Assembly: GCA_013054445.1 (NCBI GenBank)
Contig: JAAMPI010001035.1
Coordinates: 1 to 20,811, forward strand
Source: Cudoniella acicularis
Lineage: Eukaryota > Ascomycota > Leotiomycetes > Helotiales > Helotiaceae
Reading direction: 5' to 3'
DNA length: 20,811 nucleotides
The notes beneath the pieces are model-generated. The model was not told the origin of the DNA, did no database searches, and saw nothing but the letters and a program-made list of their open reading frames with translations. How positions within the stretch are numbered: the stretch's first letter is position 1; each line of letters begins with the position of its first letter. Both the position numbers and the translations under genes were made by a program. This document shows positions 9,796 through 18,706 of the stretch, piece by piece.

Positions 9796-10195
9796 TCGGA
9801 GGGTCGGTTACGTATGTACTATGGGGGGGGTTGAGTGCTGTGCCGCTTACTTTGTGAGGCTGAGGGCAAAATCACCGTTTATGGAGTATCAGATTAAAGT
9901 GGTGTGGATGGTGTTCGGAATAATTACCAAAGTGGCAGTTGGTTTGGAGCCTCGAGAGGCTTTTCGAAGATCGGATGATAAAGTCGTTCCTTTGAAACTG
10001 CTGCGCCTTGGAACCGACATACAAGATTCGTTTCTCCTGGCATGAAGAAAATGGCATCTGCTTGCTGCGAGCAAGCACATCGTCTTCCCTCGACCTGCGC
10101 AATCCTATTGGCCACAACCCGGCTCGTCATTCGCAATCACTGTTGGTTTTATCCTATTCTTTACCTTCTGATATCACCGCCACTGCTACCTAGTC
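9796..10195 (+). other. Intergenic region with presumed P450 promoter
   Basis: These 400 bp lie between two co-oriented genes. Overlapping short ORFs on both strands have no domain features. An inverted CCAAT box (ATTGG) lies at about 10109-10113, some 85 bp before the P450 start. No clear TATA box is visible. Confidence 0.35.
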
Positions 10196-12125
10196 ATGGC
10201 TTTCCCCGGGATTCGCTTGCCCGAAATGGGGTCAACCCAGCAACTACTTATCTTCATTTTTGCAAGTGTATGTCAGCCACGATCTCATTTTTTGAATCGG
10301 CTTTCTTACTTGGCGTTACTATAGGCCGTGTTATGCATAACCATTCGATCGATCTGGCGCCTCTGCTTCCACCAGCTGTCCAGGTATCCCCGCCCGAAAA
10401 TAGCGGCAATCTCTGACATTTGGTATGCATATCATTCGTAAGCACCTCTGTGCCCCTGCCACCGTGGTACTTCAGCCTTACTGGACAGGCCGTAGACGGT
10501 GGCTCATCAGAAGTCTAGATTAGCAGGACGATGGCCTTGGGCTGTTGAAGATGCCCTCAAAAAGTATGGTATGTGCAAAGACTTGCTACCGTCACTTCTT
10601 TTTTCCCGAAAGCTGACCCGTCTGCCCAGGCGACGTCGTCCGGATTTCTACCAACGAGCTAGTTTTTGTCACCCCGCAAGCCTTGGCCCGTAAGCACCGC
10701 AGCGGCAAACTCGCTCTCTATAGCATCTGGGCTTATATGAGACAATGCAGATCTCTACGGCTCTCATAACAAGAATCTGGAATTTTCCCCCAGACACAAG
10801 TCAACAATCATGGAAACGGCGAGCACGGCGGCCTCATCTGGGAATGGGATCCCGTACGACACCGCCAGGTAGCCAAGCAGTTGTCCCCAGCCTTCAGCGG
10901 GCGAGCGCTCAAAGCCAAATAGCCAACTCTACACAGACACATTGGCTTCTTTGTTGATCGTATGGAGGTCCTAGGTGGGGAAGCTCAAGGCGTCAGCTTG
11001 CCCACATGGATTAACTGGGTGTGCGTGGATATCTCGGCCGACATGGCCTATAATCGGGAGATGAACGCCCTGAAAGATAGTAAAGCCTCCCACATCTATA
11101 ATTCTCTCGGGCAAATGCTGACTCCTGGGCAGTGAAAGACCCACCGTATCTCTCCATCCTCTCGGGTTTCAACAGAGCCCTTGTCGTCATCCAGATGTCA
11201 TGGTGCTTTCCACTCCTCAGCCCACTCAAGTACCTCTTTCTACTATTCACTGCAATGAGACCGCATTCCGACATTAGAGATCACAGCCTTCAGCAATTAG
11301 AGCGACGCATCCGGTGCAAGGGTGCCGTCGAACACCTGGACTTCTTTGAGCAGATCATTCCGGAGGACCGGGAACCCCCCAAAGACCGGAAAGAGATGCG
11401 ACATCTCGAGCAAGTCGCAGGCCAGCTGCTGGCAGCAGGATACGAGCCTCCGGTAATGTGGTTATATTCTACAATCTTTTTTCTCCTGAAACACCCTGGC
11501 ACTCTGGGGACATTGACGAAAGAGATCAGGGGTGCTTTCAAAAACTATAACGATATCATACCAGGTGCAGCTGCGGAATTGCCTTACTTGACAACTTGCT
11601 TGAAAGAGTCTCTCCGCGTGATGCCTAACGTTCTTACTGGAATGCCGGTTGTTAGTCCAGGTGCCGTGATCGATGGAACTTTCATCCCAAAAGGGGTAAG
11701 CCACCTATATCTCCTCTCTCTCTCTTCTTACTTCTACGTCATCTATTAATAGTCAAAACCACATCAGGTTATTTGCCAATCCAGCCCCTTCGCATTAGTA
11801 CGCAGCTCCCGCAATTTCCACGAGCCCCTACTCTTCCGACCAGAATGATGGCTGCCATCGTCACACCCACTCTACGATCCTCAATACGCCGACGACAACC
11901 GCAAGGCTTTCCTGATTTTCAGTCAGGGCCCTCGAATGTGCTCAGGGAAAGAGATCGCATGGTGGCAGAGTAGATTATTTATAGCGGAGGTCTTGTGGAC
12001 GTTCGACCTGGAAATGGTCATGGACAGCAGGTTGATATGGATAGGGATTGAGGAATTGGGGTATGTATGAGAAACCTGAGATTCGTGTTTGGTTTGTGTT
12101 AGTGACGCGGGAGGTGGAGGCGTAG
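10196..12125 (+). pseudogene. Microsomal cytochrome P450, full-length architecture but multiply disrupted
   Basis: This is a fungal membrane-anchored P450 monooxygenase, probably a tailoring oxidase. The plausible exons are 10196..10267, 10325..10437, 10519..10568, 10630..10689, 10751..11079, 11133..11695 and 11768..12125, with introns of 53-81 bp. It shows an N-terminal hydrophobic anchor, a proline hinge (SRYPRPK, with Arg where Gly is usual), a C-helix WEWDPVRHRQV, an I-helix AAGYEPP, a K-helix ExxR (KESLR, 11606-11617) and a heme loop FSQGPRMCSG with the Cys codon at 11939-11941. Lesions: TAG at 10920-10922 (after GRALKAK); TGA at 11846-11848 replacing Arg of the FRPERW motif; and three 1-bp losses, in the T-run at 10783-10786, near the GG at 12022-12023 and in the TT at about 12049-12050. 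With those shifts the frame ends naturally at TAG 12123-12125. It is nonfunctional as written. Confidence 0.85.
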
Positions 12126-12296
12126 TGATGGATGGATGAGCTTATAACCTTCCGACGGGAAGTAAAGTACGGCCGGGCCGCGGCTTAGCTCGTTTAATAA
12201 CCTGTTCCATGGCGTTAGGGATGTGTGTGGGGTGTTTTATAGGTGGTAAACCTGTCTAAATAAAGCCGAATTTGCTAAAAAAAAAATTTAAAGTTA
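12126..12296. other. 3' flank of the P450 up to the second Tc1 element
   Basis: This is a short non-coding stretch with an AATAAA-like CTAAATAAAG at about 12257 and an A10 tract at 12278-12287. It may be the P450's polyadenylation region. The Tc1 element inserted immediately after it. Confidence 0.35.
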
Positions 12297-12393
12297 CTAT
12301 CCCCCCCCCCTGAATAGTTGTTATTTTGCTACTTTGTTGCTACTTTATCACTACCTCCTGGCACCCCACTCCTCTGCCCACTAGGCCTCTCAC
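12297..12393 (+). repeat. Left terminal inverted repeat of Tc1 copy 2
   Basis: It pairs with 13864-13960. The outer 45 bp are nearly identical apart from two T/C differences and the C-run length. The inner part is looser, with small gaps, but re-converges on GCACCCCACT and AGGCCTCTCA. Confidence 0.85.
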
Positions 12394-12453
12394 CGCTTTT
12401 ACAGCTTACTTGAATTTTGAAGCTATTCAGAGATTTCAAAACCTTGATTTTAT

Positions 12454-13788
12454 TTAGTACTTTGTAGGCCCGCCTTTTATATCAATCACAGCCTGACAGC
12501 GCCTCTACTAGCTATCGTATAAACTTATAATATAGTCATCCGGTATAGCGTTCTAAGCTTCTGTAATTATTACCCTAAGACGCTCGCTAGAGATACGAGA
12601 AGGGTTATACCGTGCCTGCTAATAATGATCTTGTATCTAGTCCTTCATCCAATTCCACATATGCTTAATAAGGTTCAGATCTGGCGAATAAGGTAGAAAG
12701 ATCTAAATAGGTATATGCCGCCGGAGTAGGTAAATACGTGTTTCGTACGACCTATAAATAGATATATTATCCTACATAAAAATATAGTGATTATCCTTAT
12801 ACTCTTGAAAGAAGGTTTGAATTCGACTAAGGATAAATGTATCGTACTTAGTAGAGTCTATAGTTCCTTCCTATTTCTCCTAGCAGCGCGCAGGACCTTT
12901 ACGGCTATCGACGATTGTGCTATAAAACATCCAGGAAGGTTAATTCGAGTATTTATACTACGAATTCTTAAGCCTATCACTCCTATCCTTCTTAACTGTT
13001 ATATATAAGGTCGTGTGTGCTCTACCTATAGCCTAAACTTCGTCCGAGAACATCTACTTATATAACCTTGCTCTTGACTAATTCTTTATATTCTCTATAA
13101 AAAGAACACGTATTCTTATGTCCTCTAGATCATCTGAAAAGCCTTTTTTGTGTGACGTTCGCCGTATATAACCAAGAAGCTTAAATACTGTCGAAATAGC
13201 CTTTATACTAACATGCTCATCAAGATCAAGGCGATCTAGTACACGGCGCTAGGGCACGTGTTTATGAGAAGGGGATTCTTAAAGCTATTCCTCGATCCTT
13301 CGCCTTTACGGCGTTCGAAGCTTTATAGGGGCGCCGCAAGCACGCTTCTGAGGTGTCGGACGGTGAGTTCGTACATACTAAATCTGGCGCTCCGTGACAT
13401 CGAGTTTATCGCAAATAAGATCGTGAGGAACCCCGAACATGAGTCCTGCTTGTATTTTAATCTGTGTATCGCGATCAGTCTCTTGGCTATGACTACGTGG
13501 AGCATGTAGCCGGAAGGGAGGGGTGAGGTTTGCTGGCCGGGGTCTATTTTAGGAGTCCCATGATGCTGTAGAAGGGGTATCGTCAGCTTTAGCTTTAGGT
13601 TCGCGAACAGGAGTCTGAGGGACAGAAGGAGAATCATGGAATGATGGAGGGCTCGGAATGCTCGATCCAAAGTCGATAAATCTGTCCCAGTCGACCTGCG
13701 AAGACTGTGGGTCGGGAAAGGGGAGTAGAAGGCCTTCCGAATCGTAATACTGGGTCTGCGGCGGCGTCCGTAGTGTTGACAGCGACAT
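12454..13788 (-). pseudogene. Tc1-like DD34E transposase, twenty internal stops, no frameshift
   Basis: One continuous frame of 445 codons runs from ATG (13786-13788) to TAA (12454-12456). It shows a helix-turn-helix region (about 13440-13140), the first Asp in MFSDEV (13042-13044), the second Asp before Asn (12769-12771) and SPDLNLIKHMWNWMK. The third acidic site is Lys (AAG, 12664-12666) with the canonical 34-residue spacing. Twenty internal stops occur, mostly TAG, all but one between 13380 and 12505; the first 79 codons are open. About 110 Pro/Ser-rich residues precede the DNA-binding domain, making it longer than a usual Tc1 transposase of about 340 residues. Codons are intact otherwise, with no indel. 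It is inactive. Confidence 0.9.
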
Positions 13789-13863
13789 AGTTGTAAAAGT
13801 ATGAATACCTTCAGCTGGGCAGCTGGGCAGCTGGGCAGGCACTGCCAGCGATTCTGCCGGTTT

Positions 13864-13960
13864 ATGAGAGGCCTGGTGGGGTGAGAAGTGGGGTGCTAAA
13901 TCAGTATCGCTATAGTGGCAACAAAGTGGCAAAATAACAACTATTCAGGGGGGGGGATAG
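13864..13960 (-). repeat. Right terminal inverted repeat of Tc1 copy 2
   Basis: This is the inverted partner of 12297-12393. It keeps C at the CpA sites that are T in the left copy. The transposase ATG at 13788 lies about 75 bp inside it. Confidence 0.85.
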
Positions 13961-13962
13961 TA

Positions 13963-14139
13963 CGATTAAATTAGCGTACTGTAAATATGATATTATATAA
14001 GCACCTCCTCGCTTATTAAGATGCTTGGCGTATTATGTACCTCCTCCCACTTTGTCCGGATAAATCCGGCATAAAGGTTACCTTATGCTCTGTATCTTTA
14101 AACTTTAGAGCTGTATTCTTTCTTGATAGGAGCTTCGAG
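13963..14139. other. Spacer between Tc1 copy 2 and the piggyBac-like element
   Basis: This is AT-rich sequence without a gene. It holds a TTAA at 14098-14101 that could be the true left target site of the piggyBac-like element; 14102-14139 would then belong to that element. Confidence 0.4.
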
Positions 14140-14249
14140 CTATCCCCTCGTCCGGTGAGACATTGCTAGCGTCGCATGGGGGCTTGCACAGACAGCACAG
14201 TATAAAATTATGTACCTTTGCATACAAATTTATTAGTAAGATACATCAT
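14140..14249 (+). repeat. Left inverted repeat of the piggyBac-like element
   Basis: It pairs with 16061-16169. The transposase ATG at 14309 starts 60 bp inside it. Confidence 0.88.
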
Positions 14250-14308
14250 TTGAATGCAGCGCGTCCAGGCGCGCCCTCTAATTATGCCCTCTACTTACGC
14301 GCTCACTA

Positions 14309-16077
14309 ATGGACGATACTTCCAGCCTACCTACGCAACCTAAGAAGCAAAAAGCTCAGTCTCTTGAGGATATACTCCTTCAGCTTGGACCAATCACAGA
14401 CGTTTCCTACGAGCCTTTTAAATGCGAGCCTAGCCGGCCAGCACAAGCACTCCTGCCAGCTTCCTTTCCCCGCAATCCATATCTATTCGACTACTTTAGC
14501 TTGTTCTTTACCCACGATCTCTTCCGTACGATTACTACGAATACCAATCGATATGCGAGTATACAGAGACTCCGTATACCGCAAGAGAGAGCACGGGAAT
14601 GGACGGATATCCTAGTAGAGGAGTTATACGTGTTTCTTGGTACGATTATATATATGGGAGTATATAAAGAGCCTCGGACGGATATGTATTAGAATACCGA
14701 CTTTAATAAAGGTCCTTTACACTCAATCTCAACCCATATCTCTCTCTATCGGTTCGAGCAAATCAAGCGGTACTGCTATATCTCTTGCCTTAAGAGTGAT
14801 GAAAGAGCGGGGTATCACTTGCCTTATAATAAGATCTGGTAGTATAAGCTTGAACCTCTAGCTTCCTCGATTCAGGCTTCTTCTCAACGATATTACTCTC
14901 CTTCCTCCGAAGTAAGTATCGATGAGCTTATGGTATAGTGTTTTAGCAGGTACGTTTATCACCTTATTCCTTCTTCTTACCCCGCTACCCCGCTAATTAC
15001 TCTAGATCTTTATATACTTATAAGATGCCAAACAAGCCGATTAAACAAGGATATAAGATCTACGGAATTATAGATCACGGATACGTTTACAATTGGATTT
15101 GGAGCTCTCGGGAGAAGAAGTTATAAGATATAGTTCTCTACCCAGACCTTACAAACACCGGCTCTCTCGTACGACATCTTGCCCTCTCTCTCCCACGTCG
15201 ATTCCTTACAATTTATATAGACAATTACTTTACATCGGTTACCCTCTTTTCAGAGCTACGAGCATGCGATTTCGGTGCTGTTAGGACAACCCGGCCATAT
15301 AAGGAGTTTCCTAAGGAGTTGTCGGATATAAAGAATCGATTCTCAACAAAGCTTGAGTGGAATACCCTGCTCGTAGCAGTGGTAAAGGATACGCTATGTT
15401 TAGCTTAGCAGGATAATAATATTGTCCTTGCTTTAAGTAATATCCATACAGTAGATAAGGCAGAAGACTTCCGGGAGAAGGCAAGAAGGCGTCCTGCTAA
15501 GACGTCGACAAATGGGCGCATTGTGAGAAAGGTTTTTAGGAGTGATTATGTAAAGGACTTGCAGATTCCTTGCTTTATCGACGATTATAATCAATATATG
15601 GGAGGTATAGATCTTGCAAATCAGTTTAGGGAGGCGTATAAGACGCACAAACCTACATATAGGACTTGGTGGCCTTTGTTTTACTGGCTAATTGATATAG
15701 CTTGTATAAATGCTTATAGGCTATATCGGTTAAGTATAGTAAGTGAGCGTCCTCTTACGCACTTGCAATTCAGAATAGAGCTTTACTGTAAGCTCTTAAG
15801 TTATTCTGAGAAGGCAAAGCTACAGCGCTTGCGAGTAGGGCTAGGAGGCAAGAGGGTGTTTAATTCTGATCTCTTGCACTTGCACTACTAGAAGAAACGC
15901 CCTAAACAAGGAACCTGCGCGTGGTGTTCTTATCGATTAAAGTGCGAAAAGCTCTTAAATAAAGGGCTAAAGGGTGTAGTAAAACGCTCAGTTGCAGGGT
16001 GCTCTTTTTGTGATGTGCCGCTATGTAGAGAGGGGGAGTGCTGGACGCGATACCATGCAAATAATGTATCTTACTAA
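14309..16077 (+). pseudogene. piggyBac-type transposase (DDE_Tnp_1_7) with an intron and six stops
   Basis: Exons are 14309..14949 and 15006..16077, separated by a 56-bp GTACGT..TCTAG intron; splicing gives FSRSLYTYKMPNKPIKQG, typical of the family. The spliced frame has 570 codons before TAA at 16075. All four conserved acidic positions are present: SIDE (Asp 14921), YIDNYFTS (Asp 15220), xQDNN (Asp 15412) and MGGIDLANQ (Asp 15610). The C-terminus is a Cys-rich zinc-binding tail (CAWCSYRLKC, then GCSFCDVPLC). Internal stops are at 14690, 14840, 14936, 15124, 15406 and 15889, five TAG and one TAA, each explicable as Gln or Trp loss. There are no frameshifts. Of the three transposases it is the least damaged, and its catalytic residues survive. 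Confidence 0.9.
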
Positions 16078-16169
16078 TAAATTTGTATGCGAAGGTACAT
16101 AATTTTATGCTGTGCTGTCTGTGCAAGCCCCATGCGACGCTAGTAATGTCTCACCGGACGAGGGGATAG
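16061..16169 (-). repeat. Right inverted repeat of the piggyBac-like element, overlapping the gene end
   Basis: This is the inverted partner of 14140-14249. The last codons and stop of the transposase (to 16077) lie inside the repeat, so the same sequence is both coding and terminal. Confidence 0.88.
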
Positions 16170-16236
16170 TCCCGAAATTTAGAGACAGGCCAATAGTTAT
16201 AATAGAGCAGGGAGGAACAGCTAAAAGGGCTTTTAA

Positions 16237-17815
16237 CGCCATCAACAGGATAATTGATATAATAGGACCATAACTACAGTATTTTCTTACTATAAACCGA
16301 ACCCTTGTAGAGAAATAGCTAAAGAACAATAACAAACTAATTATAGCTTTTTATATTTATGTGGTAGAGATTTAAGACCCCTAAACTATGAAGTCGTTCC
16401 GGCACGTAGGGTTTTCCACCACGCAGGGATGGACGTTAGGGCTTTGAAGGGGGATTTTTAGAGAAATGTTTAAATCGGGGAGCTATCTCTCTCTTATATT
16501 TTCCCCTTTTACTTAAAATTTAAATCTAGAAGCAAACAGTATAAACCTCTTTTACGCTTGGTCGACTTGTCATTCAAGATTTCAAGTAGAAATATCCGTT
16601 GCGACTTAGGATATGTGAGAAGTGAGTCGCTAAAGGACTATGTTTGTCTAGTCTACAGAACAGCTTTTGGTGGGAACTGTGTCCCTTATTTATAGGCCTC
16701 CAGTGCCCACATGCTACCGAGGTTCCTGCTCATCTTCCTACACCTAAACCACAGTAATAGCCTATGCCTCGGCCCATGTGATCGATGACACCGTAGGATC
16801 TAAAGGCATAATCATCATCGCCACTTCCTTTGAATCCTTCGGGTGGCGACCCCTGAGCACGTGACCAGGAATCGCTTCCTCAACAATATCAGCTGCGGAG
16901 AATGAGGCTTTTTAATTGGGGAGTATATTCCAAAGACTAGAAGAATAAAGGAGGGGCTTGTGCGACGACGAAGATCTGAACTCAAATCTGAAATCCCTAC
17001 GGGATGGTTCCCGACGCGGTGAGGGGAGGGGTACAGTACATGCGTCTGCGACGTATGCGCAAAAGGTTTGTGCAGATGCAGATAGATGCCATGGTGGTGT
17101 GGTTGTACCGAGTAGGCAGCAGGGGAGGGAAGACATGGCATGGCATGATGCGCGAGTGTCTGGTTGATTTCGATCATTTCGTTCCTTGTGAGTTCGCGAC
17201 ACGCACAGGATCCCAGAATGGCAGACGCATGGAAGCTTCACCCTTCACTCTGCTAAACCCTGCGTAACGTGACCTAGCCTCCCACGAGGACCAGATCCTT
17301 ACGCCCGTTAAGGGCCTGGACGGGCTGGTTGTCATGTAAGTGTATTAATGCATGGTTGATCATTAATTTGTGACATCGGTGACGAGTTGGGTAATTGCTC
17401 ATGGGTATATTGATGAGGCTCAGGCTTGGCATTTAATGATTTGGTGTGAGACGCTGAACCATCCGAGATGCAAAATTTTGTTATGTCAAAGGCAGAAGGT
17501 TCTGAGCTGATGCGGAAACGAGAGGTTGGACGAGTTGGATTCTTGGCAAAGCGTCAGATTCTCAGCCCTATACATGAACATCGCGAAGCGAGATCAACGG
17601 TTTGATGTTCGTAAATGCAAATGGCATAGAGGCAAGGGTAAGATAATTGGGTGTTCGTATAAAAGCCATATTGACGATCCATGCTTGTCGGCCAAATTCA
17701 CGGATGTCCAACTTGAAATTTCTGCTTGCTGCGCATATACGGGAAAATACGTGGTCACTTGAAGTGGTACCAGTGCCATGGACTTTGGGAATTGGTATCT
17801 TGAGGCTATGCTATG
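16237..17815. other. Gene-poor region between piggyBac-like element and CIA30 gene
   Basis: The left part (to about 16600) is AT-rich with TTTAAAT and pyrimidine tracts and may be an old repeat remnant, but I find no termini. From about 16800 to 17780, overlapping ORFs on both strands (longest 120 codons) have low-complexity or mixed composition and no motif I recognise. I call no gene. Confidence 0.4.
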
Positions 17816-18706
17816 TTATAACGCAGAAGCCAAACAACCAACCCAACCAACTCTGCCGAGGACCACTCGGGGAAACTGGACCGTTTTCCCTGTTGGAAAT
17901 ATGTGGTTGTTTTCATTGGGATTAGGGTCATCTCGGTAGGGTTCGAAAGAGGAGTCTTTGCTTTTGAATGCGGATATGGATGTGATTGAAAGGGAGAAAT
18001 CGCCTCCTTGGGTACCGAAGAAACTGAGATATGTAAGTGGATTGCGCTCAGATGAGAGAGAGTGTTGATATCGAGAAGTGCAAACGAGAAATTTAACAAA
18101 CAACCATTGCAGCAATTGGGGACTACCCAAGGTCCAATTGAGGAAAACCACAGCAAGAAGGGACAATTTACCTTCTCATCATCAAACTAATCCTCATTAC
18201 GCCCTTCAGATCCAATGGCTCCGCATCTTTCTTCTCGCGTCCCCTATACGTCGCCTTCAACTCCTCCCACGGCACTAGCACCTTCCCCTCCTTTCCCTCA
18301 AAATCAAACTTCCAACTAACCGTACTTTGATCCCTTCCATCCCATCTCTTTGGCAGCAACTTATCCTTAACCGTCAATGTATACCTCTTCCCATCTGCCT
18401 GCTTGAATCCAAACAAATCCCGTCATGCTCGGATAAACCCCAACAGCGGTCTTCACCTGTTGTGCGTTGAGAAGCAAAGCCTGCGCCGCCTAGTGTTTTG
18501 ATATCGAGCGCGTCGGAGAAGAGGGCAATGGGGTTGAGAGGGTTGCAGTCGAGATGGGACAGAGAAGCGCCGCCGCGGACGCGATCATTGGAGGAGGTCC
18601 AGTCGAGGGAATTCCAGGGCCTGCAGATTAGTTAGGATGCGATTGAGTGTGCAATTGGGGTATAGACTTACTCGTCACCGCCGAAAAGGTACCTTTGTGA
18701 TGCCAT
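17816..18706 (-). pseudogene. CIA30-domain protein (complex I intermediate-associated 30 family) with one frameshift
   Basis: Exons are 18706..18672, 18620..18172 and 18023..17816, with introns of 51 and 148 bp. Splicing gives MASQRYLFGGDEPWNSLDW, then RVRGGASLSHLDC, TLGGAGFASQRTTGEDRCW, RYTLTVKDKLLPKRWDGR, STVSWKFDF, VPWEELKATYRG and FFGTQGGDFSLSITSISAF. This is the whole beta-sandwich of the CIA30 family. In Neurospora the founding member is a complex I assembly factor. This copy has no obvious mitochondrial presequence, so it may be the cytosolic paralogue found in many fungi. After DGICLD the frame breaks: one base is missing in the TT at 18406-18407 (GATTC where GATTTC would restore it), and the three exons total 692 bp, one short of a whole frame. 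The last 49 residues are a non-conserved tail. Sequencing error is a real alternative to pseudogenisation. Confidence 0.82.

Larger units (their letters stand above)
12297..13960 (-). mobile_element. Tc1-like DNA transposon with long inverted repeats, RIP-degraded (copy 2)
   Basis: This 1664-bp element is flanked by TA (12295-12296 and 13961-13962). The ends are inverted repeats of about 97 bp (12297-12393 and 13864-13960), starting CTAT, a C-run (10 left, 9 right), then TGAATAGTTGTTATTTTGC. Several mismatches are T on the left against C on the right in CA context, consistent with strand-asymmetric RIP. One transposase frame lies on the minus strand. It differs from copy 1 in termini, length and protein, so the two are different families and not duplicates. 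Confidence 0.88.
14140..16169 (+). mobile_element. piggyBac-like DNA transposon, RIP-degraded
   Basis: The visible inverted repeats are about 110 bp (14140-14249 against 16061-16169). Both start CTATCCCCTCGTCCGG and are almost identical apart from a few C/T differences and one G-run length change. They enclose one piggyBac-type transposase. No TTAA directly abuts these ends. Weak inverted similarity continues outward to TTAA sites at 14098-14101 and 16233-16236 (for example, outer ends with TTTAGAGCTGT on the left and TTTTAGCTGT on the right, read inward). The real element may therefore be 14102-16232. The outer boundary is inference; the inner repeats are plain in the sequence. Confidence 0.82.

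Noticed and set aside
16350..16560. Possible solo LTR (TGT start, pyrimidine and TTTAAAT tracts)
   Set aside because: No matching ends or target duplication could be found by eye.
16800..17780. Several ORFs of 60-120 codons on both strands
   Set aside because: They overlap each other, show mixed low-complexity composition and carry no recognisable motif.
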